In this document: one piece after another, positions 53,608 through 64,000 of the stretch | Position numbering within the stretch: position 1 is the stretch's first letter | Layout: each line of letters opens with the position of its first letter | Assembly: GCA_002221725.1 (NCBI GenBank) | Contig: NJFT01000086.1 | Coordinates: 87,074-151,073 of the forward strand | DNA: 64,000 nucleotides | Origin: Scedosporium boydii | Taxonomy: Eukaryota > Ascomycota > Sordariomycetes > Microascales > Microascaceae | Direction of reading: 5' to 3' | Notes under the pieces: generated by a model | Seen by the model: only the letters and a program-made list of their open reading frames with translations | Told to the model about the DNA's origin: nothing | Database searches by the model: none | Position numbers and translations under genes: made by a program

Positions 53608-54400
53608 CTATATAGACTGCAAACCGTCGCCAGCAGCGCGCGAAAGGGCTATCCTAATATCCACGGGTACTGCGCTGTCCTGTGCATAGCCCCAAGCTCT
53701 CCGCCCACAGTTATCTCGCAACTTCATGTTAAGTCCCCCTCGCAGAATCTCCCTCGCGACGTGCTCATTTTTGGATTCTACCGCAACCATGAGCGGTGTT
53801 CGCCCGTCGTTAGTCGGAATATCGGTATCCGCCTCGCTTACCTTCAGAATGCTCACTAGGGAGGCAGTCTTGCTGGATACTGCAAAGTGAAGAGCCGCAT
53901 GCCCCTTGACATCTCGTATATCTGGGTTCGCCGGCTTCCCTCTTATTTTCCGGCTATAATCGGCGTCTAGGCCCAGCAAAACTTTCATCATCTCCTCATT
54001 CTCTTTGAAGGTTGCAAGCATAATAGCGGTTGAGCCGTCCTGGCCAGACAGCGGCACCCCTCGATATCAGGAGTTTAACAGTCGCCTCCTCCCCCTGCAC
54101 CACGGCACGATATAAGGCAGTGTATCTCCTGTTGTCCTGCTGATCAACACGATGCAAGGCCGGCAGCCCAAGCTTGTCAGAAACGTCGGGTACCGCGCCG
54201 TGCCCGCAAAACAGGCAAGTTGTGAGAAAATCGTCGGTCTCGATGGCCTAATCTAGAGCACTCATCCCGGTCATACTGTTCCCCTTCCTTACAAACAGGT
54301 AATAGCATTTGATGTAATCAACGAGGCCTGCAGATGTAGCTACTCGCCCGACCAGTTGTGTTATTAGCGCGGGCTTCGAATCAATGAGGTTGTCCTCAAT
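53608..54400 (-). pseudogene. Ankyrin-repeat gene fragment with stop and frameshift
   Basis: Read on the minus strand, an ATG at 54400 (overlapping the end of the next gene) starts a frame with LITQLVGRVATSAGLVDYIK, then a TAG at 54248-54250, then YTALYRAVVQGEEATVKLLI. Close to 54057 the frame shifts and continues with GQDGSTAIMLATFKENEEMM and HAALHFAVSSKTASLVSILK, then TPLMVAVESKNEHVAREILR up to the stop at 53608. These are four to five ankyrin repeats with the usual TPLxxA and VxxLL pattern. The upstream effector or NTPase part is missing. It is probably the tail of an old NLR or ankyrin protein. Confidence 0.6.
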
Positions 54401-55295
54401 GTTCATTCTCAACCGACTCAACCGTGGGCGCAGACAGATCCTCAGCCGGTTCCTGGGCCGAGCCCTTGGCCTTTTTGGGGATACAACAACAAAGCGCGGG
54501 ACAACAACAAAACGCGCCCATAAGAGCGACGAATAAGAACACCACTATAATTGGCACACCAATTGACAGGAATAAATCTACACTCCTGATCTGGACGCCG
54601 TCTTGGCGGGGGTTGGGAGATTCTCTATCATATTTTCCGTCGGGAATGACCTCGCCAGGGGTCCACGTCGGCACAATCATCGAACTGGTCAGCGTAGGTA
54701 GCTCTGGTGTTAGCGTCGACATGTCGGACGCAGCCCAGGCTACAGTCCAAGGCTTGTGCATTAGGAGTGTCTGGTCGGAGTCCGCAGCGTTGGGCGATGC
54801 ATTCTCGCCTTCCTCATCAGTGCGAGTAACCCGACATGTGCATTGATATTCCGTCAGCGCGTCAGTGTTCGGGTAGGTGTAACCGCTAGATTTAGTAATT
54901 GGGTAATTTGGTTAGCAACTTCATTCCACACTGGCGAAGTAGCCATATGTAAACAAAGAAAGAAAGCAAATCACTAGACCAACAAACCTATTACAACAAT
55001 AAGCTATCGTGCTACGGCCGCCGCTCCCACCATCCCAATACTCGCCGATGCCGTAGTATATCCAGCCGCTAGGACACACAGCCGGACTGAGTATGGCGCT
55101 CTCCCAGCCAGACGGGTAGCACGATGGGATGGGCTGGGACACCAGGGCAGGAATCGTAGTCCATGTACTATTGTAGATAGTGACACTGGTGGAACTCCAT
55201 TTGGATTCGCAGCCAGGTGGCTGCACAAATGGAGTGGTGAGGGCAAGAAAAGATGTGACTGTCTTGTGGACAGACGATGTGATGGGAGACGCCAT
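54396..55295 (-). CDS. Single-pass membrane protein with Cys/Trp-rich ectodomain
   Basis: Exons 55295-54988 and 54885-54396 (intron 54886-54987, GTTTGT...TCTAG) give 265 residues, and the phases join. The N-terminal ~180 residues are extracellular type with conserved QPPGCESKW, SCYPSGW, AVCPSGW and YCCNSGYTYP segments. A hydrophobic helix (LFLSIGVPIIVVFLFVALMG) is followed by a cysteine cluster (FCCCPALCCC), a likely palmitoylation site, and a short acidic cytosolic tail ending NEH. No clear signal peptide was found at the chosen ATG. An upstream in-frame extension exists but looks non-family. The pattern of repeated C-x-P-S-G-W is common in ascomycete surface proteins of unknown role. Confidence 0.75.
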
Positions 55296-56077
55296 AACTC
55301 GGTGATGGATGGCTGGGATTTTGCGTGTATTAGCGAAAGGTACCGGAATCCGGGGGTTACTAGACTTTGGGTAGGGTGTTGAATTATAAAGTTTCATTTG
55401 CCATGCAGCCCATGAGGATAGACATGTGAGGAATACGGGGTCTCGAGCTAAACGGTGTACTCTATCAAGATTAATTCTGGGGCAGGGCAATCAACACCAA
55501 GCGGGAAGATCCGTCCGTAAATTGCTTGTGGGGAAATAGGAAGGATCTTGCTGCTCAGCCGCCCCCTGCTCCGATCACATTCAATGTCCACCGTACCGCA
55601 GCAAGCGACTCCCTGATCTAGTAATTTATCTCCGTCGGGCAGGTGGTAGTACAAGTATTGGGTATGAGCCCCCGCTCTTGGCATCCGTATTCGACCATCC
55701 ACGCTGTCCTCATGACTTTGGGGCGCACGATCGTAGTACAAACGTATTTTCTTCTTCAATGAATGGCGCGGTCCTTTGTCGAATACAGATACGTATTGCT
55801 CACATTCGTACCGCTGCCAACACGCGATAATGCGACGAGAATGCAGTTGAAGAGGTTAGCTGTCGTATTTCCACCGAATGTGCTTGCATTGCATGAATGT
55901 AAGATTAAAACAAGCCTTCCTCAGACACGTACCACCCCTGAAGACTACTAAAATTGGAACAAATGAAAGAAAGAAGAAGATACAGTGATGTGTCTCATAC
56001 ACATATTGACATCTGGTCATCGGTTACTTGCAGCCCGGCCAGAATAAGAAGCAGAATCAAAACCAACGTCAAAGGCG
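55296..56077. other. Intergenic, nothing firmly supported
   Basis: A 103-codon minus-strand frame (55448-55759) has plausible composition but no recognisable motif and no neighbour relationship. I leave it unannotated. Confidence 0.4.
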
Positions 56078-59000
56078 TCAGTAGAACGGAGAATCAAAGT
56101 CCGGATTTGGCACACTCTTCTCTAAGACAGTCCCGTTGCTAAAAACGGTGCCATTCTTCAAGATCTCTACACGACGTCCTAGGTGAAAACCGGGTGGTGG
56201 ATTGTCAATCTTGGTGCCGTTTGCGAAGATGACGCCGTTCCACGACGATACTAGTGGGTTGACATTGGCAATCCTCATGCCTCGGTTGGGACTTGGAAGC
56301 AGCGGTGATCGTCTATTGTTAATCGTGCAGTTCTCACTAATAGTGTATAAGTTGAGCCCGATGGTAAGGGCGTAAAGCTCGGCGCTCAACTCGTTCCAAC
56401 CAGCCTCATTCCTGAGCACCATTCCTATGTAATCGACCATGAGGACGTTGGGGAACTTGTCGGGAGAGATTTCATTAACACCGCGCCAGTAAAGTGCTGG
56501 ATTAGTTGGGAGGATGGCAAATTCCTGGAGGCTGTAGACGTCGCTGATACCTCTCGGCGTGCATAGCCACTGTGCGACGTGGAGACTCTCACCACTACTA
56601 CTCTTCCACCAGCTTATCGCGCTCTCGGCCATTTCCTTCGTGTCATCCTTGTTGGGCCAGGCATCAGTCCAGTTCATGTCATTCCTGTAATATATGCCGT
56701 CAGGAGGCGAAGTTTTCCCATCTAGAATGAGCGAGCGATGCTGCGTATCCAAGAAGATGAGGACACATCCCTCGCCGCCATTCTTATTCATCAGAGTCCC
56801 CATTTCCGGGTTCTCAAAGCCGGGCTTTTCTGGGTGGTTCAGGTTAGGGCAACGCCTTTGAATCCGCCTGAGCTGATTGAAAAAGTCATTCTTGATATTC
56901 TCGATCCAGTATATAGGTCCAAGCCCTGGGTAGTCGGAGCGTCTACCAAGGAGGTAGCGGAACTGTAAAACGATGACCTCGCCAGGGTTCTCACGAGTAA
57001 ATCGGTTGATCTCATCGATGACCTCATCAAATTTCTCGCCTGACGCACCAAGCGCCCCTTTGGCTGTCTCGCTGTTCAGGTGTAGGGTCCAGAACTCATA
57101 TCTTCCACTATCGTCGGGATGCAGCGACGCCACGCGTAAATCAAACCAGCGCGATCCAGCCCTAAGCTGATCGTAAATATTCAGCTTCTGATTTTGGGTA
57201 TTCTGCTCGCTCCCACCGGTCCAAAACGTGTGTGTAATCTTGCTCATGCCTGCGTCGTGCGTGCCCGGCATGACCATATCAAGTAGGCGGCGGTGTTTGA
57301 TCTGGTCCTTGATATTGTGCATCCAGTTTCCTGGACCATGCGATAAGGACGTGATGAACCCGAACGAGTCGCTACCTGTGATGACCAGAGTAACGGGGAC
57401 TTCCGGTGCTGGACATTTGTACTCTCGCTGGCCCTTGCCCATTTCGCTCAGGTCAAGCACGATGCGCATAGGGTAGAGATCGGGGATGTGCGTTGTGACG
57501 CGCACGAAAAATTTCTTATCTGTGTTCTCAAGTGTGTAGTAGGCCTCTCCATTATCATCCACGTGGTTGCCTGGCTTTTTGGTGTACTCTGCGACATTCT
57601 GCCGTGCCTTTCCCGGAGGGATATCATCCCAGTCCCATGTGTCCATCCGGTTCTTGTGTGTATAGGTGAGCTTGAAATTGTGCGGAGTCAGGTTGACAAT
57701 CGTGATGTACTGTTTATTCGAGGCTCCGACGTTTTCGGCGTCCATCAAGTACCATGGCATGTAGTCGCCGTTGCGGCTCGGACCATTAGGACTGTATGTC
57801 TTGTCCTCGTCTCGACAAGCCTCTCCTGGGTCAATATCCTCATCATCGACGAATTCCATGAGATCAACTGCCCAGTCTGTTGTACCGCCAAAATTAAGGC
57901 CTTTCACCCAATCACTACGACTCTTTTTGACGTCGGCGTCCATGTAGGCCACGTAGTCGGCCTTCTCGGCTGTTCCGTAGATTAAGATGTTGGAGTTCGA
58001 GGCGCCGTCGAATAGTTGACGCCTCAGGGTGTATCCCTGGGCGTTTTTCTTGATGATTTCCTGAATTTCCGCGTTGGAAATGTAACCCGGCGTAGCCGTA
58101 CACCGGCCGGGGTATGCATTTGACTCGTTTCTTGTCCCCGTGTAAGTGCACATGGGACCAGCGCATCTCGAGTCTACCATGCGGAAACTGCGGCCGTAGC
58201 TAGTGATGCCCACGAGCACTTTATTTGCAGGCACGCCGGCCTTGGTGATCACTTTTAACGAGTGGATGATTCTCAGCTTGGTCGTTCACTCCACGAGTGG
58301 TTTGGGAGGATCATGATTATGGCCAGAGTGACTTACTTGACAAGGCGGTTTCTGTTAAGGTTTTGTTGACGTGCGATCTAAGGCAGTTCCCTTCTGGACA
58401 ACCGGAAGTTGCCCATTTGTTATTCATATCCCACTGACCATGGAAGTCATAGCTAGGTTTGACAAGAGTTAGCCCTCCAAATAACCCAAACCCGAGAGAC
58501 CAGCTGCAAAACATGAAGGACAACTGAACCTGATAACTGAAACTTACGTCATATAAACGAAATAATCGCAAACTTTCGCGAGTTCTTCCACAGGGTACGG
58601 CTTAAGATACCAGAAAGAAGCAGGCAGCGCAATCGACAGCGTCTTTCCTGCGGGAAGCCTGCGCTTGACCAGCTTGAGGAACTCAAGATAGTCGGTCGCT
58701 TCTTCTCTTGAACCAGGCGGAACTCCGTCGATGTCAGGTGCACCGGGGTACTCCCAGTCAAAATCAAGGCCATCAAGTCCATACTGGTTCATGAAGGCGA
58801 TTGCGTTGGTTGCAAAAGCAAGTCGGTTTTCCGAGTTAGTGGCCCGGCGAAATCGCCACAGCGTATCGGGCGCTGTGCTAAAGGTCCAGCCGCCAAATGA
58901 GGCAATTCTCTTAGTAGCGGAGCCTAGGTTGACAAATTGATCCCATTGCTTCTTCATGTCATCATCGATGGACACGCTGTGGTTTTCAGTTAGGGTCGTA

Positions 59001-60666
59001 AAGGCAAAGTGAACATGTGTGACGGCCGCAGTATCAATTCTCCTTGCATGCATCTTCAGACAAGGGCGTTCATGGTTCCAGCCCTCAAAGTAGCCGACCT
59101 TGCGGAAGACTGCTGGTGGACTACCATTGTTAACGATATCTGTCCCGCAGTTGGAGATACACCCGTTTGTCCCTGGCTCGGCCGTACCAGGAGCACCTGT
59201 GTTCGCTGGCGTAGGCGTACAAAACTCGACCGTAGTACCGCAAAATCCCCAGACATCGCAACAGGATTTGAGGGGGCATGGGTTGAGTTCCTCCCACGGC
59301 GTGCCGTCGGTAGGCTTCACAGTCCCTGGCACCTGAGGACCGCATTGAGTATCAGGGATAGGGGGTGGAAACGGTGGCGAACCAGAGCTCAGGCAAATCA
59401 CCTGGCCTTGCTGCAGTCGGTCACAACCAGCCCAACCCCAGGTTTTCTTGTTGACTTGTTCGATCCGCTTCTGGTCGATGCCAAAGGAGTCTCCGATAGC
59501 CCAGCAGCCATCATTTGCTTGCACCCGATAGGTAAAACAAGACCCATCAGCTCCGGGTTGCGGTGTGTCTATAAGAGTGTTTTTTTTTTTTAGTGAGCAT
59601 TAGGCTTCTGGACAAACTACCTAAAAGGGCAGAGAGGGACGGATTTTTATCACAGGTACATACGGTCTGGTAAGTCACCCTGGGTGCAACAGACCCATTG
59701 CTTGGGCATGAGTGTGGCGCACAAATTCGGCTTGGGGTTGTATTTGGTGAAGTCATTCCCAGAGATGCTGCATCGGCTTGCCAGGGATGCACAGCTGTCT
59801 CCCGAGACAACCTGGATATCGCGGCAAAACCCCCGCCGCTTGTGGCTTGATGAGGTAGTTTTGGTGACGTTAGACTCGACAGTGGAAACGAGTAGGCTAA
59901 CCCCGACATCAACCTGTTGAGATGCCGAGCTACCCAACTCAACACAGTCGCCATTCGCCCAACTCCTGACGGCTTCCTGAACCTTTAACAACTTGTCTAA
60001 GGGCCCAGTAAATACACCCAGAGCCTGGGCAGCTGTGGTATTTGCCTTGCAGACCTGAAGAATCCGGTCTCCCTGGTTGGCACGATGCTGGAATGTTTTG
60101 ACAAAATCGGTGGCGCTTCCATGTTCAATTTCCGCTCCAGAGTAAAGTCCAACGATAACGTCGCCAGATTTGGCAAAGAGGATGGTAGTTCCGCAAGAAG
60201 GTGCACGTCGAAGGTAGGCTGCAAGCTGGCTGACTGCTGTATTGACAGACTCACTTGCTAGGTTGGTGCCGGACGAGTGACCAGATGATGCCTGGGCTTT
60301 CAAGGTAATCTTCTTCACTTTGGCACCACAGCCGCTTTCCGTAGAAAGGACAGTCGTAGCTTGCTCTACGCTGAAAGCCTTCTTGCTGACAGAATCTGGC
60401 TGCGAACAGGCCCGAATGTTGATTTGGGTATCTAGATCGTCGACCAAGTTTTGTACGTTGATATCGAATATTAGGGGCGTGTCACACTGGGCCAGGTCGG
60501 TAGCATGGCGAACCCAAGTCCAGTTAGATGAATCAGGGCCCACGCGGCTACATGGCCACGGACAAGGGTCCGCAAACTGGCCGAAAGCATTTTCCTGTAC
60601 AGCGCGGACATGGAAAAGGCCCTGAAGACTGCCAAGGAGCACGAGAAGATACTGAGCTCCCGTCAT
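56078..60666 (-). CDS. Secreted LysM-CBM18-GH18 chitinase fused to a PI-PLC-like domain
   Basis: Exons 60666-59664, 59568-58548, 58452-58337 and 58251-56078 sum to 4314 nt, an exact multiple of three (1437 residues). A signal peptide (MTGAQYLLVLLGSLQGLFHV) and a ~270-residue N-terminal region come first. LysM 1 (CRDIQVVSGDSCASLASRC) and LysM 2 (CFTYRVQANDGCWAIGDSFG) follow, then a CBM18 chitin-binding module (SCCDVWGFCGTTVEFC). The GH18 domain has its catalytic DGLDFDWE at about 599-606 (Glu ~606 as acid) and ends with TSYGRSFRM and LNFGGTTDWAVD. From about 1030 the protein continues with a PI-PLC X-like domain: MVMPGTHDAGMSKITHTFW with catalytic His ~1045, RWFDLRVA, WTLHLNS with a second His, and EVIVLQFRYL. 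It is a subgroup C chitinase acting on chitin outside the cell. The extra domain may act on GPI or phosphoinositide-like lipids. Confidence 0.9.
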
Positions 60667-62024
60667 TAATGGAATTTAGAGCGCTAGGCCAAACGAACGA
60701 CTATATGTCAACGGCTGAGGGTGAGAAGATTTAAAAAAAGAAAAAAAAAGAGTGTCTGCGGAAAAGGGGCGTATATGGTATGATGGGCATATCTGCTGCG
60801 GCTGCGGATATCATCTCATCTCCTTGTATTTATAACTACGTTCCAACTATCATTCAAGGCTCTCTTCTTTGATCGATTAGTATCTCGACATTTTCAGGCA
60901 CATGCTGAATCATGGCAGACACATTCGAGTACTGAAGAATCCTATTAGGAAACCTCGGGCGGTGCGTTCTTGGCAGGACGTTTACACCGGTGGAGGTCTG
61001 CAGTATGGCCGGCTTGAAGATCCTCTTCTGGAATCGCTCCGAAGCCACCTTGAGCTTGAAGGACTGTATATTTCTCAAGCCAACGGAAGATCTGAGGTTG
61101 GCCGAGAGTGAAATTGGACGTTCCTACGATACGACTCGGACGGTGGTGGTCACAGAGCGCCATCTACGGGTCACTTGAGAAGTTAAGACGATTCAACTGC
61201 TCCGAGATTGCGCGCAATGACAAAATCGAATCCCTGTGAGGTGACACAATATAATTCATTGTGGTACCAAGTACACGTGCTTCTTGCACACACAGGTGTA
61301 CATTGGGGGGGTCATGGGCTAACCCCGAAACTGTAGACCTTCCTCAAAACAGTCGAGATGCAACGAGGCGGATGCGGGTGATTACCCATGGGCCCACGAC
61401 CCACACCGGTCCACCGGACGCACGGAAATCAATGATACTGAATTTTTTTGTGACTTGTCGCCTGCGGCACGGGTCGCCCGCGCAAATTGGACCGCCAAGT
61501 CTCGGATCGGATCGTATTGTGGGTATGATATGGTGGGACGCTTCGTGTTTGAGCAGCACCGCTCCAGCGATTAATTTCGCCAATGTCGATCTTTTGGACT
61601 TTGTCTCGAAGGCCCACGCGGGTAGCAGCCCTTCCACAAAGCCAGGAGATCAAATTAATCATTAAACTTTGCATCCAAACCAGCCACCTGCCTTTTTGGA
61701 AACCCTCGGTTCCTTCTCTCCGCACTTGCGTACCAAGCCGTGAGTTGGCTTACACCGCGTATCTTTCGACTCTGTCTTTATCTGTGACAGTGATGATTCG
61801 GTGTCGGACGCGAAGCGTCGTCAGACATGGTGGCATGTGGAGTTGGATCGAACATTGCGCGATGAGAGTGGCCAAGTGGAAGAACGAAACGAGATATCTA
61901 CCATCATCCACTCCATAAATAGAAGTTGTTGCCACTCGGTCTCTGTGCAAAAGGGCTCTCGGCATGGCCACTACTTCAGCACTGACAGGACTCCCACGGT
62001 TTCCTTGCTTATTGGATATCAAAG
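60667..62024. other. Divergent promoter region of chitinase and LysM effector
   Basis: 1.36 kb head-to-head region. No gene was supported. Several short frames overlap on both strands without family features. An A-rich tract at about 60731-60750 lies close to the chitinase start. Confidence 0.5.
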
Positions 62025-63288
62025 ATGATGCTGGCTTCTTTCTTCAATCTGCTTCTGGTCAATGGCCTGGCAGAAGCCGCCGCCGGCGTCGCCAGGGCTG
62101 GTGTAGCCCGCCGTGACGGCCCTACACCAGCTCTTGCTTACGATCCAAACACCACACCATACTGCACCTGGTGGGCCGACCTGACGGAGGAGACTTCTTG
62201 TTCGTCCTTGCTAAGCAACAACTTCATCACGCTCGAGGACTTTCGCCGATGGGTCAGTAAACGATAATGTTTAGTATGGGCGAATTTTACTAACATGAAT
62301 AATAATAATAATTGATAAAATATAGAACCCGTCCATTTTGGCAGATTGTGGGGGCCTTCACGTTGGAAGGTCGTACTGTGTCGAGGCCGCCAAGGAGCCT
62401 CCACCAGGCCAGACATCAACAACGAAAAGGACATCGACAGCTCTTACGGTGTCGCCTACAAGACCGCCATCTACATCTACTAGTAGTAGTAGCACGACCA
62501 TTACCACACAGCCGCCAACATCAACCATTCCCCCGAATGGAATTGAGACACCATCCCCAACACAACCCAAAATCGTTGAGAACTGCGACAAGTTTTACCG
62601 TGTCTGGCCAGGCGATACCTGTGAGGCTATCGCTATTGTCTTCCAAATCAGCCTGGCACAGTTCCTCGAGTGGAACCCAAGTGCAGGATCGGATTGTAGT
62701 GGTCTGTGGGCTGATGCCTATGCCTGCGTGTCAGTTATTGGGCATCCACCATCTACCACTCTCAGGACCACAACTACCAGGCCTGGGAACGGCATCTCGA
62801 CCCCAACCCCGACGCTGCCTGGTATGGTCAACAACTGCGACAGCTTTTATCGCGTCAAATCAGGCGACACATGCACCTCCGTGGCTTCTAAGTCTGGTAT
62901 ATCTATCTCCCAGCTCACTAGCTGGAACCCAAATGTCGGCTCATCCTGTACTGGCCTGTGGCTGGACTATGTAAGTACAATTGAGCCTTCATAATATTCT
63001 TTTCCTATGTGAGAAATAAACTGACAACATGAGAAGTATATCTGTATCTCTATTATCGGACATACGCCCACAAACCCTGGCAACGGCATTCCGACACCCA
63101 CACCTATCCAATCTGGCATGACGCCCAACTGTAAGTCTTTCCACTTCGTCCGGCCAGGGGAGGACTGCTCGACCATCGCCTCGAAGTACAAGATCACAGT
63201 GCCCAATTTCATTTCGTGGAATCCGGCTGTAGGTAGCTCCTGCTCCGGACTCTGGGCAAATACTTACGCTTGCGTTGCGGTTCTGTAG
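62025..63288 (+). CDS. LysM effector with three LysM modules
   Basis: Exons 62025-62252, 62326-62970 and 63037-63288 (introns 62253-62325 and 62971-63036, GTCAGT...TATAG and GTAAGT...GAAG) give 374 residues. The N-terminus is a signal peptide (MMLASFFNLLLVNGLAEAAA), followed by a degenerate first unit (YCTWWADLTEETSCSSLL). A Thr/Ser/Pro-rich linker leads to LysM modules at about 166-213 (FYRVWPGDTCEAIAIVFQIS), 250-292 (FYRVKSGDTCTSVASKSGIS) and 325-372 (FHFVRPGEDCSTIASKYKIT), each ending in W-N-P-x-x-G-x-x-C-x-G-L-W. It is secreted and binds chitin oligomers. It may hide chitin fragments from a host, or protect the hyphal wall. It is divergent from the LysM-chitinase gene, a pairing known for subgroup C chitinases. 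Confidence 0.9.
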
Positions 63289-63694
63289 TGGTCTTGATAG
63301 TCTAGGAGTATGTAATCTCTCTGTTGAGATTTGCGTGAGCCGTGCTCAGTAATTTTAATATAATGAAAATGTCTTTGAGGGATTTTTTTCTCATAACTTT
63401 TACTTGTCTCAGTGACGTCTCGTCGACCGCCCTCTCCCATTGTTTCCAGCCCCCATTTTCATTCCAGTAAATATTTGCTCAATTTCCCGTTGCTGATGTT
63501 TTCGCAAAGTTTGGTGTACACCGGAGTCTAGTTACTTCTCCAAAACCGCTTAATACTAAAATTTAATGATAAAGAAAAACGAATTAAGTTAAACGTACGA
63601 CGCGATTCCTCCTGCCACTCAGGCCTACTGGAATGGACGAGCCTTTCCGAAACTATCAAACACTCGTTAGCATTTCCTCCGTCATTCTCAGTCA
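63289..63694. other. Intergenic, nothing recognised
   Basis: Convergent 3' regions of the LysM effector and the motif protein at the window end. AT-rich around 63550-63590. No other signal was seen. Confidence 0.5.
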
Positions 63695-63991
63695 TCAAAA
63701 CTGGGCAAAGACCTCACCGAGGGTCTGGTAAAGGGTGACGTTGACCTCGCCGGTGCTGTTGTGGATGGGCTGTGTTCCAGACCCCTCATTCGCGACGATC
63801 AAGCCCCTCGCCCCGGGATTGGCAATGCTGTCAAAAGGCCTTTCGGGATATCTTCGACTGATAACGGCACTCGCGCCTTTCCGGGTCATAAAATGCCAGT
63901 GGCGTGAAGATCGAAGGTTGGCTGATAGTATGGCATTATGTCTTCGTATTGAGAAATATAATATCTCGTAAGACAGCTTTCGATCCGGCAT
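63695..63991 (-). CDS. C-terminal part of a third protein with a RHIM-like motif (C), partial
   Basis: A minus-strand frame open to the window edge, with stop TGA at 63695. The last ~35 residues contain GLIVANEGSGTQPIHNSTGE followed by VNVTLYQTLGEVF. The core GSG-x-Q-P-I-H and the following TG-x-[LV]-x-V match protein B almost exactly, with Thr in place of Ile before Gln. The second half of the motif is shorter. Upstream of the motif the residues do not resemble a HELL domain, so an intron or a different N-terminal partner (such as an NLR or lipase) is possible beyond 64000. The ATG at 63991 may not be the true start. Confidence 0.45.
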   Translation of the reverse strand: MPDRKLSYEILYFSIRRHNAILSANLRSSRHWHFMTRKGASAVISRRYPERPFDSIANPGARGLIVANEGSGTQPIHNSTGEVNVTLYQTLGEVFAQF

Positions 63992-64000
63992 CTCCGTCAG

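Noticed and set aside
55448..55759. 103-codon minus-strand frame as a separate gene
   Set aside because: No motif, no signal peptide and no neighbour logic. The composition is plausible but insufficient.

Overview
The window is nuclear DNA of a filamentous ascomycete (Pezizomycotina). The reasons are short introns (51-134 nt) with GTAAGT- or GTATGT-like donors and CTRAC-like branch points, dispersed Pol III 5S rRNA genes, and families typical of that group: STAND/NACHT proteins, HET domains, Zn2Cys6 regulators, LysM effectors and subgroup C chitinases. I cannot name the genus.

Layout. 0-20 kb is an accessory stretch: the 3' part of an uncharacterised two-helix membrane protein, a small cysteine-rich secreted protein, a NACHT NTPase, two tandem 5S rRNA genes, a methyltransferase, a ZZ-finger AAA ATPase broken by one stop codon, an unknown two-helix protein, a DUF4396 protein, a kinase-like APH protein broken by one stop codon, a zinc alcohol dehydrogenase and the remains of a DUF1772 gene. 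20-32 kb holds a single-pass membrane protein and then an apparent sulfated-substrate cluster: two sulfatases around an MFS sugar transporter, followed by a Zn2Cys6 regulator. 33-40.4 kb is a fermentation cluster: pyruvate decarboxylase, D-lactate dehydrogenase, L-lactate dehydrogenase and alcohol dehydrogenase side by side. 41-55 kb is a self/non-self recognition island: a HET gene (one in-frame stop), a degraded small gene, a NACHT-ankyrin gene whose P-loop sits in a 25-nt exon, a decayed HSP90-like ATPase, two SesA/HELL-type proteins ending in a RHIM-like amyloid motif, an ankyrin pseudogene and a membrane protein. 56-63.3 kb carries a very large secreted chitinase (LysM-LysM-CBM18-GH18) with a C-terminal PI-PLC-like domain, divergent from a three-LysM effector. 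The last 300 bases hold the C-terminal part of a third protein with the amyloid-like motif.

How they work together. The PDC/LDH/ADH block covers all the common outlets of pyruvate under low oxygen. The sulfatase block could release and import a desulfated sugar. The chitinase/LysM pair is a known arrangement for chitin degradation and chitin shielding. The proteins sharing a GSG-x-Q-x-[IV]-H motif suggest an amyloid-templated cell-death module of the HELLP/PP type, with its NLR receptor not visible here.

A recurring oddity is single in-frame stop codons in otherwise well-preserved accessory genes. Each one checked can be explained by a C-to-T change on the coding strand (CGA, CAA or CAG to stop). 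Exon borders were inferred by eye from splice signals, reading phase and family expectations. No search was run.
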